Below are positions 1 through 7,698 of a DNA stretch of 33,362 bases, piece by piece. A model generated the notes under the pieces. It did no database searches. It was given only the letters and a program-made list of their open reading frames with translations, and was not told the DNA's origin. Source of the stretch: Streptomyces globisporus (lineage in GTDB: Bacteria > Actinomycetota > Actinomycetes > Streptomycetales > Streptomycetaceae); contig NZ_QWFA01000043.1 of assembly GCF_003501885.1 (NCBI RefSeq), forward strand, positions 1 through 33,362. The letters run 5' to 3'. Positions within the stretch are counted from its first letter, which is position 1, and each line of letters opens with the position of its first letter. The position numbers were made by a program, and so were the translations under genes.

Positions 1-3000
1 CCGCCGCCCCCTCGCCCCCCGCCCCGGCCGGAGAGGCGAAGGCCGACGGGTCCGCCGTCATCCGGTCCGACCGGCTCGCCGTCGCCGTCGCCGACGACTT
101 CCCGCGCGTCCTGTCGTACACCGACCGGGCGAGCGGCGAGCAGCTGCTCGGCTCCACCCGGCCGGTCACCGCCGTCACCCTCAACGGCACCGCGCACCCG
201 GTGAAGCTCAAGGGCGCGCCGAAGGTCACCGGCTCCGCCGCCCGCTACACCCTCGTCTTCGACTCCCTGCCGGGCGTCGAGATCGACGCCTCGCTCACCG
301 TGTCCGGGCGGGCCACCACCTTCAAGGTGACCGCCGTCCGCGACACGTCCGCCTTCCGGGTCGGGACCATCGACATCCCCGGGCACGACCTGATCTCCGT
401 CGGGTCCACCGAGTCCGGGGCCGCCACCGCGTTCACGAAGCTCGACCCGGACTCCACCCGCACGGCCGACGTCTTCGCGAAGGTCACCGCGGAGACGAAG
501 CCCGACTCCGCTCCCCTCGGGGCCAGTTACGCGATCCTCAACACCGGATCGCTCGCCGCGGCGATCGAGTCCAACTCCTCGTACGACAAGCCCTCCGGGG
601 CCACCGGCGGCGACGATGCCCGCTTCTGGCACCAGGCGCGCACCGAGGAGGGCGGCGGCGTCCGGGTCGGCGCCTGGTCCGGCCAGTGGACCTACCGCGG
701 CGAGGGAGCACCCAAGCCCGAGAGCGGCGAGAACCTGCCGTGGGCCAAGGTCGTCGTCACCCCGGACGCCAACGGGGACAAGGCCGTCGACTGGCAGGAC
801 GGGGCCGTCGCCTTCCGCTCCATCGGCGTCACCGCGCCCGGCAGCGAGGACACCGCGGGGCGCGTCGTCACCCACATCCCGTTCAACTTCGCCAGCCAGG
901 CCACCCACCCCTTCCTGCGCACCCTGGACGACGTCAAGCGGATCTCGAAGGCCACCGACGGCCTCGGCCAGCTCGCCGTCCTCAAGGGGTACGGCTCCGA
1001 GGGCCACGACTCCGCCCACCCGGACTACGGCGGCAACTACAACAAGCGGGCCGGCGGGCTGGGGGACCTCAACACCCTGCTGAAGGAGGGCGGGAAGTGG
1101 GGTGCGGACTTCGGCGTCCACGTCAACGCCACCGAGTCCTACCCGGAGGCCAAGGCCTTCTCCGAGCAGCTCGTCGACAAGACCAAGCCCGGCTGGAACT
1201 GGCTCAACCAGAGCTACTACATCGACCAGCGCCGCGACATCAACAGCGGCGATCTGGCCAAGCGCTTCCAGCAGCTGCGCGACGAGACCGACAAGAACCT
1301 CGACTTCCTCTACATCGACGTCTACTACAGCCACGGCTGGATCGCCGACAAGACGATCCAGGCCGTCCAGAAGCAGGGCTGGACCGTCGGCACCGAGTGG
1401 GCCGACAAGTTCGAGCGCGCCTCGCTCTGGTCGCACTGGGCCAACGACCTCAACTACGGCGGGGCCACCAACAAGGGCCTCAACTCGCAGATCATCCGGT
1501 TCATCCGCAACGGCGAGAAGGACACCTGGAACAACCACCCGGTTCTCGGCCAGAGCGCCCTGGAGGACTTCGAGGGCTGGACCGGGGAGACCGACTGGAA
1601 CGCTTTCACCGCCAACATCTGGCAGAAGAACCTCCCCGCCAAGTACCTCCAGCAGCAGAGGATCACCCGCTGGGACGGCAACGACATCACCTTCACCGGC
1701 GGGGTGCGCGGCACGGTCGAGGACGGTGAGCGCACCTTCTACGACCAGGGCCGCAAGGTGCTCAGCGGCACCGACTACCTGCTCCCGTGGGACGGCGGCA
1801 AGAAGCTCTACCACTACAGCGAGACCGGCGGGACCAGCACCTGGGAGGTGCCCGGCAAGGGCGCGTACACCCTCTACAAGCTGACCGACAACGGCCGCGA
1901 GAAGGTCTCCACCGTCCGTCCCTCGGGCGGGAGGATCACGCTGACCGCCGCCGCCGGACAGGCGTACGTCCTCTACCCCGACCGGGCGCCGAAGGAGACC
2001 TCGGCCGACTGGGGGAAGGGGACCGGGGTCACCGACCCCGGCTTCAACGACCGGGACCTGAAGGGCTGGGCGACGACCGGCACCGCCGTCCGTGACACCG
2101 ACGACCAGGGCCGCAACAGCGCCGAGCTCTCGGGTACGGACACGGCCTCGCTCTCCCAGACCGTCACCGGCCTCACGCCCGGCAAGCGGTACACCGCCTC
2201 CGCCCTGATCGAGGTCGAGCCGGGCAAGAGCCGCCGCACCACCGTGAGCGCCGCCGGGAAGTCGGTCGCCGTCGAACGGTCGACGGCGAAGGACTACGTC
2301 GCCGCCTCCGACTGGCACGGCACCTTCTTCCAGCGGGCCAAGGTCACCTTCACCGCCCCCGAGAACGGCCGCACCACCCTGCGCATCGAGGCGGCGGCGG
2401 GCTCCGCGGCGAAGGTCCGCGCCGATGACGTACGGATCGTCGAGAACGCCCCGGCGACCCTGCCCGGCACCGTGGCGTACGAGGACTTCGAGGCCGTCGA
2501 CCAGGGCTGGGGCCCCTTCCTCAAGGGCGACGCGGGCGGCTCGACCGACCCCCGCACCCACATCTCCCAGCTGAACGCCCCGTACACCCGGTCCGGCTGG
2601 AACGGGAAGCTCATCGATGACGTGCTCGGCGGGAAGGAGTCCCTGAAGTCCCACGAGGAGAACACCGGGCTCGTCTACCGCACCGCCCCCTGGACCGTCC
2701 CGATGAAGGACGGCCACCGGTACAAGGTCGAGTTCGCCTACCAGTCCAGCCACGCCGGCGCCTACAGCTGGGTCGAGGGCTACGACCGGATCGCCGACGG
2801 CAAGGCCGCCTCGACCGAGACCCGGGCCACCCCGATCGGGCAGCAGCGCACCACCGGACAGTTCAGCCGGACCCTCACCGCGGGCTGCGGCGACACCTGG
2901 ACCGGGCTGCGCAAGCTCGCCGGAGCACCCGAGGGCGCGGACTTCGTGCTCGACGGCTTCACCGTCACCGACCTCGGCCCCGCCCCGGCGGGCGAGGAGG

Positions 3001-3785
3001 CCGTATGCGGCACCCTCGGCGTGGCCGCCGACGGCGAGACCCTGGAGCCGGGCGCCCCGAACACCGTGAAGGCGACCTTCGGCAACGACGAGGCGAGCGC
3101 CGCCACCGACGTGAAGCTCGCGCTGACCGTGCCCGAGGGCTGGCAGGCCGAGCCGGCGGGCCCGGTCGCCTTCGACTCGGTCGCCCCGGGCGCGAAGGTC
3201 ACCGGCAGCTGGCGGGTCACCCCGCCGGTGGACGCCCCCTACGACACGTACGCGCTGGAGGCGAAGGCCACGTACGCCGTCCAGGGAGCCGGTCGCACGC
3301 TGGGCGCGGGCGCCTCCGTCCGCACGCTCCCGCCGCCGCCCACGAAGGACGGCTGGGCCAGTGACCTGGACTGGACCGCCTCGCAGAACGGCTGGGGGCC
3401 CGTCGAGCGCGACCGGTCCAACGGGGAGGCCGGGGCCGGGGACGGCGGGCCGCTGAAGATAGGCGGCGTCGCCTACGACAAGGGCCTGGGCACCCACGCC
3501 CCGGCGACGATCCGCTACTACCTGGGCGGGAAGTGCACCTCCTTCACCGCCGAGGTCGGGGTGGACGACGTCCAGACGACCCGGGGGAGCGTGCGCTTCT
3601 CGGTCACCGCCGACGGTACGCAGAAGGTGGCGTCGCCCGTACTGGGGGCGGCCGACCCCGCCTGGAAGCTCACCGCCGACGTCACCGGCGCCAAGTACGT
3701 CGAGCTGGTCGTCCGGGACGGCGGCGACGGCAACGGCAACGACCACGCGGACTGGGGCAACGCCCGCTTCCACTGCGGAGGTTGA
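1..3785 (+). CDS. Endo-alpha-N-acetylgalactosaminidase, GH101, 5'-partial
   Basis: Secreted glycosidase expected to release the Gal-beta-1,3-GalNAc core O-glycan from Ser/Thr. The reading frame is open from the first bases of the window, so the start and any signal peptide lie upstream. The GTG at 201 is internal, and residue numbers here count from it. Order seen: a beta-rich N-terminal part; a GH101 barrel (about 220-530) with LYIDVYY (Asp373, likely nucleophile) and GTEWAD (Glu399, likely acid/base); a galactose-binding-like module (about 640-750); a second beta-sandwich region (about 755-925); a NEW3-like domain (about 945-1035); and a C-terminal NPCBM module (about 1050-1194, starting WASDLDW and ending near DWGNARFHC). 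The catalytic assignment rests on the family pattern of Asp followed about 30 residues later by Glu. Both residues are present, so the enzyme looks active. It is followed by a hairpin terminator and appears to be a stand-alone gene. Confidence 0.9.
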   Translation, partial: AAPSPPAPAGEAKADGSAVIRSDRLAVAVADDFPRVLSYTDRASGEQLLGSTRPVTAVTLNGTAHPVKLKGAPKVTGSAARYTLVFDSLPGVEIDASLTVSGRATTFKVTAVRDTSAFRVGTIDIPGHDLISVGSTESGAATAFTKLDPDSTRTADVFAKVTAETKPDSAPLGASYAILNTGSLAAAIESNSSYDKPSGATGGDDARFWHQARTEEGGGVRVGAWSGQWTYRGEGAPKPESGENLPWAKVVVTPDANGDKAVDWQDGAVAFRSIGVTAPGSEDTAGRVVTHIPFNFASQATHPFLRTLDDVKRISKATDGLGQLAVLKGYGSEGHDSAHPDYGGNYNKRAGGLGDLNTLLKEGGKWGADFGVHVNATESYPEAKAFSEQLVDKTKPGWNWLNQSYYIDQRRDINSGDLAKRFQQLRDETDKNLDFLYIDVYYSHGWIADKTIQAVQKQGWTVGTEWADKFERASLWSHWANDLNYGGATNKGLNSQIIRFIRNGEKDTWNNHPVLGQSALEDFEGWTGETDWNAFTANIWQKNLPAKYLQQQRITRWDGNDITFTGGVRGTVEDGERTFYDQGRKVLSGTDYLLPWDGGKKLYHYSETGGTSTWEVPGKGAYTLYKLTDNGREKVSTVRPSGGRITLTAAAGQAYVLYPDRAPKETSADWGKGTGVTDPGFNDRDLKGWATTGTAVRDTDDQGRNSAELSGTDTASLSQTVTGLTPGKRYTASALIEVEPGKSRRTTVSAAGKSVAVERSTAKDYVAASDWHGTFFQRAKVTFTAPENGRTTLRIEAAAGSAAKVRADDVRIVENAPATLPGTVAYEDFEAVDQGWGPFLKGDAGGSTDPRTHISQLNAPYTRSGWNGKLIDDVLGGKESLKSHEENTGLVYRTAPWTVPMKDGHRYKVEFAYQSSHAGAYSWVEGYDRIADGKAASTETRATPIGQQRTTGQFSRTLTAGCGDTWTGLRKLAGAPEGADFVLDGFTVTDLGPAPAGEEAVCGTLGVAADGETLEPGAPNTVKATFGNDEASAATDVKLALTVPEGWQAEPAGPVAFDSVAPGAKVTGSWRVTPPVDAPYDTYALEAKATYAVQGAGRTLGAGASVRTLPPPPTKDGWASDLDWTASQNGWGPVERDRSNGEAGAGDGGPLKIGGVAYDKGLGTHAPATIRYYLGGKCTSFTAEVGVDDVQTTRGSVRFSVTADGTQKVASPVLGAADPAWKLTADVTGAKYVELVVRDGGDGNGNDHADWGNARFHCGG

Positions 3786-3844
3786 CCCCCGGTAGGACAG
3801 CCGCCCGGGGCGCGGTGGACGGCGGGGGGCCGCCCTGCGCCATA

Positions 3845-3870
3845 CTGAGGGGGCCTTCGGGCCCCCTCAG
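3845..3870 (+). terminator. Hairpin terminator after the GH101 gene
   Basis: Perfect 11-bp inverted repeat (CTGAGGGGGCC / GGCCCCCTCAG) closed by a TTCG tetraloop, 60 bp after the GH101 stop. There is no T-run, which is usual for Streptomyces terminators. Confidence 0.75.
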
Positions 3871-3899
3871 GGGCATGTGGCCCACCGCACACCCTTCAC

Positions 3900-3916
3900 T
3901 TGTGGAGTCTCCACAA
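3900..3916. promoter_or_regulatory. Perfect palindrome upstream of accB, possible operator
   Basis: TTGTGGA-GTC-TCCACAA is a perfect 7-bp inverted repeat with a 3-bp centre, 132 bp upstream of the accB ATG and 30 bp after the preceding terminator. Its length and symmetry fit the operator of a dimeric regulator. It is not a terminator: the stem is short and no coding sequence leads into it. I do not recognise the cognate protein. Confidence 0.35.
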
Positions 3917-4036
3917 CCGGAATCGGCGTTTCGCTGGTGGATTGCGTGCACCGGAGCATGGTTCTGTTCACTCCCACCACGAAACCGGGCAGGAGACTGT
4001 ACGGAGTCGACGGCGAGTTTTCTGGGTCGGGGTTCG

Positions 4037-4042
4037 TAGGGT
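4037..4042 (+). promoter_or_regulatory. Possible -10 element, leaderless accB
   Basis: TAGGGT lies 6 nt before the ATG, the distance expected if transcription starts at the ATG. AGGG could instead act as a weak ribosome binding site 7 nt upstream. I see no good -35. Confidence 0.35.
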
Positions 4043-4048
4043 CGATAC

Positions 4049-5632
4049 ATGACCGTTGTGGACGAAACCCAGGGTGAGCCGACCGACGCCCGTGGCCGGG
4101 TGGCCGAACTGCTGGCCCTGCGCGAGCAGGCGCGGCGCGGACCGAGCGAGCGGGCGACCGAGGCGCAGCACGCCAAGGGCAAGCTGACCGCCCGGGAGCG
4201 GATCGAGCTGCTGCTGGACCCGGGTTCGTTCAAGGAGGTCGAGCAGCTCCGCCGGCACCGGGCCACCGGGTTCGGCCTGGAGGCCAAGAAGCCCTACACC
4301 GACGGTGTCATCACCGGCTGGGGCACGGTCGAGGGCCGCACGGTCTTCGTCTACGCGCACGACTTCCGGATCTTCGGCGGGGCGCTGGGCGAGGCCCACG
4401 CCACGAAGATCCACAAGATCATGGACATGGCCATCTCGGCCGGCGCCCCGCTGGTGTCGCTGAACGACGGCGCTGGCGCCCGTATCCAGGAGGGCGTCTC
4501 GGCGCTCGCCGGCTACGGCGGCATCTTCCAGCGCAACACGCGCGCCTCCGGTGTCATCCCGCAGATCAGCGTGATGCTCGGCCCGTGCGCGGGCGGCGCG
4601 GCCTACAGCCCGGCCCTGACCGACTTCGTGTTCATGGTCCGTGAGACCTCGCAGATGTTCATCACCGGACCGGACGTCGTGAAGGCGGTCACCGGCGAGG
4701 AGATCACCCAGAACGGCCTCGGCGGCGCGGACGTGCACGCCGAGACCTCGGGCGTCGCGCACTTCGCGTACGACGACGAGGAGACCTGCATCGCCGAGGT
4801 CCGCTACCTCATCGGGATGCTCCCCTCCAACAACCGCGAGAACCCGCCGACCGTGGAGAGCGACGACCCCGCCGACCGGCGCGGCGACGTGCTGCTCGAC
4901 CTCGTCCCGGCCGACGGCAACCGCCCGTACGACATGCACAAGGTGATCGAGGAGCTCGTCGACGACGGCGACTACCTGGAGATCCACGAGCGCTGGGCCC
5001 GCAACATCGTCTGCGCCCTGGCCCGCATGGACGGCCAGGTCGTCGGCATCGTCGCCAACCAGCCGCAGTCGCTGGCGGGGGTCCTGGACATCGAGGCCTC
5101 AGAGAAGGCCGCGCGCTTCGTCCAGATGTGCGACGCCTTCAACATCCCGATCATCACCCTTCTGGACGTCCCCGGCTTCCTGCCGGGCGTCGACCAGGAG
5201 CACGGTGGGATCATCCGCCACGGCGCGAAGCTCCTGTACGCCTACTGCAACGCCACCGTGCCGCGGATCTCGCTGATCCTGCGGAAGGCCTACGGAGGCG
5301 CGTACATCGTCATGGACAGCCAGTCCATCGGGGCCGACCTCACCTACGCCTGGCCCACCAACGAGATCGCGGTGATGGGCGCCGAGGGCGCGGCCAACGT
5401 CATCTTCCGCCGCCAGATCGCGGACGCCGAGGACCCCGAGGCCATGCGCGCCCGCATGGTCAAGGAGTACAAGGCCGAGCTGATGCACCCCTACTACGCG
5501 GCCGAGCGCGGCCTGGTCGACGACGTGATCGACCCCGCCGAGACCCGCGAGGTGCTCATCGCCTCGCTCGCCATGCTCCGCAACAAGCACGCCGACCTGC
5601 CGTCACGCAAGCACGGCAACCCCCCGCAGTAG
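4049..5632 (+). CDS. accB: Acyl-CoA carboxylase carboxyltransferase (beta) subunit AccB
   Basis: Transfers carboxyl from biotin on the alpha subunit to acetyl- or propionyl-CoA, making malonyl- or methylmalonyl-CoA for fatty acid and polyketide synthesis. The 527 aa are full length for the family. They contain the QHAKGKLTARERI N-terminal signature, the GARIQEGV and GPCAGGAAYSPA oxyanion-hole segments of the first crotonase-like half, and LDVPGFLPGVDQEHGGI in the second half. Residue 420 in RKAYGGAYIVM is Ile. In S. coelicolor the equivalent residue (422) is Ile in AccB, which accepts acetyl- and propionyl-CoA, and Asp in PccB, which is propionyl-specific. I therefore call AccB rather than PccB. 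accE follows 69 bp downstream, the known partner arrangement. The biotinylated alpha subunit is not in this window. Confidence 0.95.
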   Translation: MTVVDETQGEPTDARGRVAELLALREQARRGPSERATEAQHAKGKLTARERIELLLDPGSFKEVEQLRRHRATGFGLEAKKPYTDGVITGWGTVEGRTVFVYAHDFRIFGGALGEAHATKIHKIMDMAISAGAPLVSLNDGAGARIQEGVSALAGYGGIFQRNTRASGVIPQISVMLGPCAGGAAYSPALTDFVFMVRETSQMFITGPDVVKAVTGEEITQNGLGGADVHAETSGVAHFAYDDEETCIAEVRYLIGMLPSNNRENPPTVESDDPADRRGDVLLDLVPADGNRPYDMHKVIEELVDDGDYLEIHERWARNIVCALARMDGQVVGIVANQPQSLAGVLDIEASEKAARFVQMCDAFNIPIITLLDVPGFLPGVDQEHGGIIRHGAKLLYAYCNATVPRISLILRKAYGGAYIVMDSQSIGADLTYAWPTNEIAVMGAEGAANVIFRRQIADAEDPEAMRARMVKEYKAELMHPYYAAERGLVDDVIDPAETREVLIASLAMLRNKHADLPSRKHGNPPQ

Positions 5633-5701
5633 TCGCCCCGCAGCGGCGCGATCCGCCGCCACGGTCCACGACAGCCTGCCGAGAAGACGGAGACACCCAC
5701 C

Positions 5702-5905
5702 ATGAGCCCCACCCCCGCCGAGTCCGTCCTGCGCGTCGAGAAGGGCCACGCGGCCCCCGAGGAGCTGGCGGCCATCACCGCCGTCCTGATGGCCCGTGCC
5801 GCCGCCCAGCCGGCCGTCCCCGCCCACCGGGGCCGTGACACCGCCGGCTGGCGCCGCCTGGAGCGCACGCCGGGCTTCCGCGCCCCGCACAGCTGGCAGG
5901 GCTGA
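5702..5905 (+). CDS. accE: Acyl-CoA carboxylase epsilon subunit AccE
   Basis: Small (67 aa) non-catalytic subunit that stimulates and stabilises the actinobacterial acyl-CoA carboxylase with AccB and the biotinylated alpha subunit. Recognised by VEKGHAAPEELAAITAVL near the N-terminus and the ending WRRLERTPGFRAPHSWQ, both typical of the family. GGAG lies 9 nt upstream of the ATG. The gene is 69 bp after accB on the same strand and is followed by a strong terminator, so accB-accE forms a two-gene operon. Confidence 0.93.
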   Translation: MSPTPAESVLRVEKGHAAPEELAAITAVLMARAAAQPAVPAHRGRDTAGWRRLERTPGFRAPHSWQG

Positions 5906-5917
5906 CCACCCAGCTGT

Positions 5918-5964
5918 TACGAGAAGGGCCCCGCACTCCTCAGGAGTGCGGGGCCCTTCTCGTA
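5918..5964. terminator. Bidirectional terminator between accE and cvnD
   Basis: Perfect inverted repeat with 23-nt arms around a single central base (5918-5940 and 5942-5964). It sits between convergent accE and the first conservon, so it can serve both. Confidence 0.88.
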
Positions 5965-5977
5965 CGGGCGAGAGGCC

Positions 5978-6559
5978 CTAGCGCAGGCGTGCCATCAGGG
6001 CGTGCTCGACCAGCGTGATGAGCGCGCTCTTGGCGTCCGCGCGGTGGCGGGCGTCCGTCGTCAGGATCGGGGTGTCCGGCCCGATCTGGAGCGCTTCGCG
6101 GACCTCGTCGGGGGTGTAGGGCTGGTGTCCGTCGAAGCCGTTGAGGGCGATGACGAAGGGGAGGCCGCTGTTCTCGAAGTAGTCGACGGCGGGGAAGCAG
6201 TCGGCGAGACGGCGGGTGTCGACGAGGACGACGGCGCCGATGGCGCCGCGGACCAGGTCGTCCCACATGAACCAGAAGCGGTCCTGTCCGGGCGTACCGA
6301 ACAGGTACAGGATCAGGTCCTGGTCCAGGGTGATGCGGCCGAAGTCCATGGCCACCGTCGTGGTGGTCTTGTCCCCGGTGTGGGTCAGATCGTCGATGCC
6401 CGCCGAGGCGGACGTCATCACGGCTTCGGTGCGCAGCGGGTTGATCTCCGAGACGGCACCGACAAACGTGGTCTTACCCACGCCGAAGCCCCCTGCCACC
6501 ACGATCTTCGCCGAGGTAGTGGAGCGGGCCGCTCCGCCGCTAGAGCTTGCGAAGTCCAC
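5978..6559 (-). CDS. cvnD: Conservon GTP-binding protein CvnD (copy 1)
   Basis: Ras/Rab-like small GTPase of the actinobacterial conservon, a membrane-associated complex likened to a G-protein-coupled receptor system. The 193 aa carry the P-loop GGFGVGKT (23-30), a switch II/G3 motif FGTPGQDRF, and a degenerate base-recognition motif NGFDG instead of NKxD, as is usual for CvnD. It overlaps the end of cvnC by 20 bp, so the two are probably translationally coupled. It differs from copy 2 at only about 7 residues (counted by eye), and 213 bp of its DNA are identical to copy 2. It ends 13 bp from the shared bidirectional terminator. Confidence 0.95.
   Translation of the reverse strand: MDFASSSGGAARSTTSAKIVVAGGFGVGKTTFVGAVSEINPLRTEAVMTSASAGIDDLTHTGDKTTTTVAMDFGRITLDQDLILYLFGTPGQDRFWFMWDDLVRGAIGAVVLVDTRRLADCFPAVDYFENSGLPFVIALNGFDGHQPYTPDEVREALQIGPDTPILTTDARHRADAKSALITLVEHALMARLR
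6074..6286. repeat. 213-bp tract identical to 11427-11639
   Basis: Base-for-base identical block inside cvnD copy 1, matching cvnD copy 2 at an offset of 5353. It ends at T6287/C11640. Flanking parts of the two genes differ mainly at silent sites, so perfect identity over 71 codons suggests recent gene conversion. Confidence 0.85.
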
Positions 6560-7184
6560 TGAGCACCCTTTCGAGCAGTGTCACATCTGGCTGGCCGCCG
6601 GCGGCCTCGTCGCCGCCGGGCTGATGGATAGCGACGAGTCCGGCCTCGGCCAGGTCGGCGACGAGGATCCGGGCAACGCCGAGGGGGATCGAGAGAAGGG
6701 CCGAGATCTCGGCGACCGACTTGATCTCGATGCAGAGCCGGCAGATCCGCTGATGCTCGGGCAACTGCCCTTGCAGCCGGGCCGGATCGGCCGTCGTGCT
6801 GACCAGCGCCTCGATGGCGAGCTGGTAACGCGGTCGGGTCCGGCCGCCGGTCATGGCGTACGGACGGACCAGCGGGTTGTGCGCGGCGGGCTTGGCGGGC
6901 TCGGGGGCCCGCCGCTGCTGCACCGGCTGGATGCGCGGCTGCTGGGACGTGTCGTACCGCTGCTGCGGTTGCTGCGGCCATCCCGAACCGGGCTGCTGCT
7001 GGGGCCATTCGGGCCCCGGGCCGCCGGGAGCACCCTGCTGCTGGTGCTCCTGCTGCTGATATGGCTGATACTGCCCGGGCCCCTGACCACCGGATGCGGC
7101 GGGGAAGCCGAAACGGTTGTCACCGTGCTCACCCGGAACCCTCTGGTCACCGTTGTATGGGTGCCCGCCTGTGGGTGCTGCCAC
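6540..7184 (-). CDS. cvnC: Conservon DUF742 protein CvnC (copy 1)
   Basis: 214-aa DUF742 protein. Family members are thought to have a winged-helix-like fold and to bridge the CvnA sensor and the CvnD GTPase. The start is the GTG at 7184, because GGAGGAGG lies immediately upstream on the coding strand. An upstream in-frame start (7232) would translate the ribosome binding site. The first ~100 residues are low-complexity and rich in Gln, Pro and Gly. The conserved part begins at PLVRPYAMTGGRTRPRYQL and continues through LVSTT, EHQRICRLC, SVAEISALL, LGVARILVADL and the ending LLERVLSGLRKL. Copy 2 lacks the Gln-rich extension, a clear structural difference between the conservons. An 89-bp gap with a hairpin separates it from cvnB. 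Confidence 0.92.
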   Translation of the reverse strand: MAAPTGGHPYNGDQRVPGEHGDNRFGFPAASGGQGPGQYQPYQQQEHQQQGAPGGPGPEWPQQQPGSGWPQQPQQRYDTSQQPRIQPVQQRRAPEPAKPAAHNPLVRPYAMTGGRTRPRYQLAIEALVSTTADPARLQGQLPEHQRICRLCIEIKSVAEISALLSIPLGVARILVADLAEAGLVAIHQPGGDEAAGGQPDVTLLERVLSGLRKL

Positions 7185-7226
7185 GTTTCCTCCTCCGACT
7201 GCCGGTCGCCGATCCCAGTGGGGCCG

Positions 7227-7254
7227 CGCCACCGCACTTTATGGCGCGGTGGCG
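7227..7254 (-). other. Hairpin between cvnB and cvnC (copy 1)
   Basis: CGCCACCGC (7227-7235) pairs perfectly with GCGGTGGCG (7246-7254) across a 10-nt loop in the only substantial gap of this conservon. It could attenuate or stabilise the cvnCD message. I saw no matching hairpin in the corresponding gap of copy 2. Confidence 0.45.
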
Positions 7255-7274
7255 AGAAACGCACTGTCTGTCTA

Positions 7275-7697
7275 CTAGTTAAGAAGACTTCCCTGAAGTT
7301 CGGCGCGGAGATCCGGAGTCAGGACACTGCCCGCGCGGTCCACCAGAAGGGCCATTTCGTACCCAACCAGACCGATATCGGCGTCCGGGTGGGCCAGAAC
7401 GGCGAGCGAGGATCCGTCGGAGATGGACATGATGAAGAGGAATCCCCGCTCCATCTCCACAACGGTCTGATTCACGGCGCCGCCCTCGAAGATCCGCGAG
7501 GCACCCGCGGTCAGCGACGTCAGACCGGAGGCGACGGCCGCCAGCTGGTCGGCGCGGTCGCGCGGGAAACCTTCGGACATCGCCAGCAGGAGTCCGTCGG
7601 CGGAGACCACCACCGTGTGCGACACCCCGGGGGTGTTGTCCACGAAATTGGTGATCAACCAGTTGAGATTCTGCGCCGCCTGGCTCATCGGGCTCAC
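7275..7697 (-). CDS. cvnB: Conservon roadblock/LC7 protein CvnB (copy 1)
   Basis: 140-aa roadblock/LC7-family protein. This fold in prokaryotes regulates small GTPases (MglB-like), and in conservons it pairs with CvnD. Typical segments are NLNWLITNFVDNTPGVSHTV, VVSADGLLLAMSEGFPRDRA, LAAVASGLTSLTAGA and LAHPDADIGLVGYEM. The GTG start at 7697 lies 1 bp after the cvnA stop, with GGAG 7 nt upstream. An internal ATG three codons later would be too far from that ribosome binding site. Tight junction with cvnA implies coupled translation. It differs from copy 2 at 4 of 140 residues by eye. Confidence 0.95.
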   Translation of the reverse strand: MSPMSQAAQNLNWLITNFVDNTPGVSHTVVVSADGLLLAMSEGFPRDRADQLAAVASGLTSLTAGASRIFEGGAVNQTVVEMERGFLFIMSISDGSSLAVLAHPDADIGLVGYEMALLVDRAGSVLTPDLRAELQGSLLN

Positions 7698-7698
7698 A

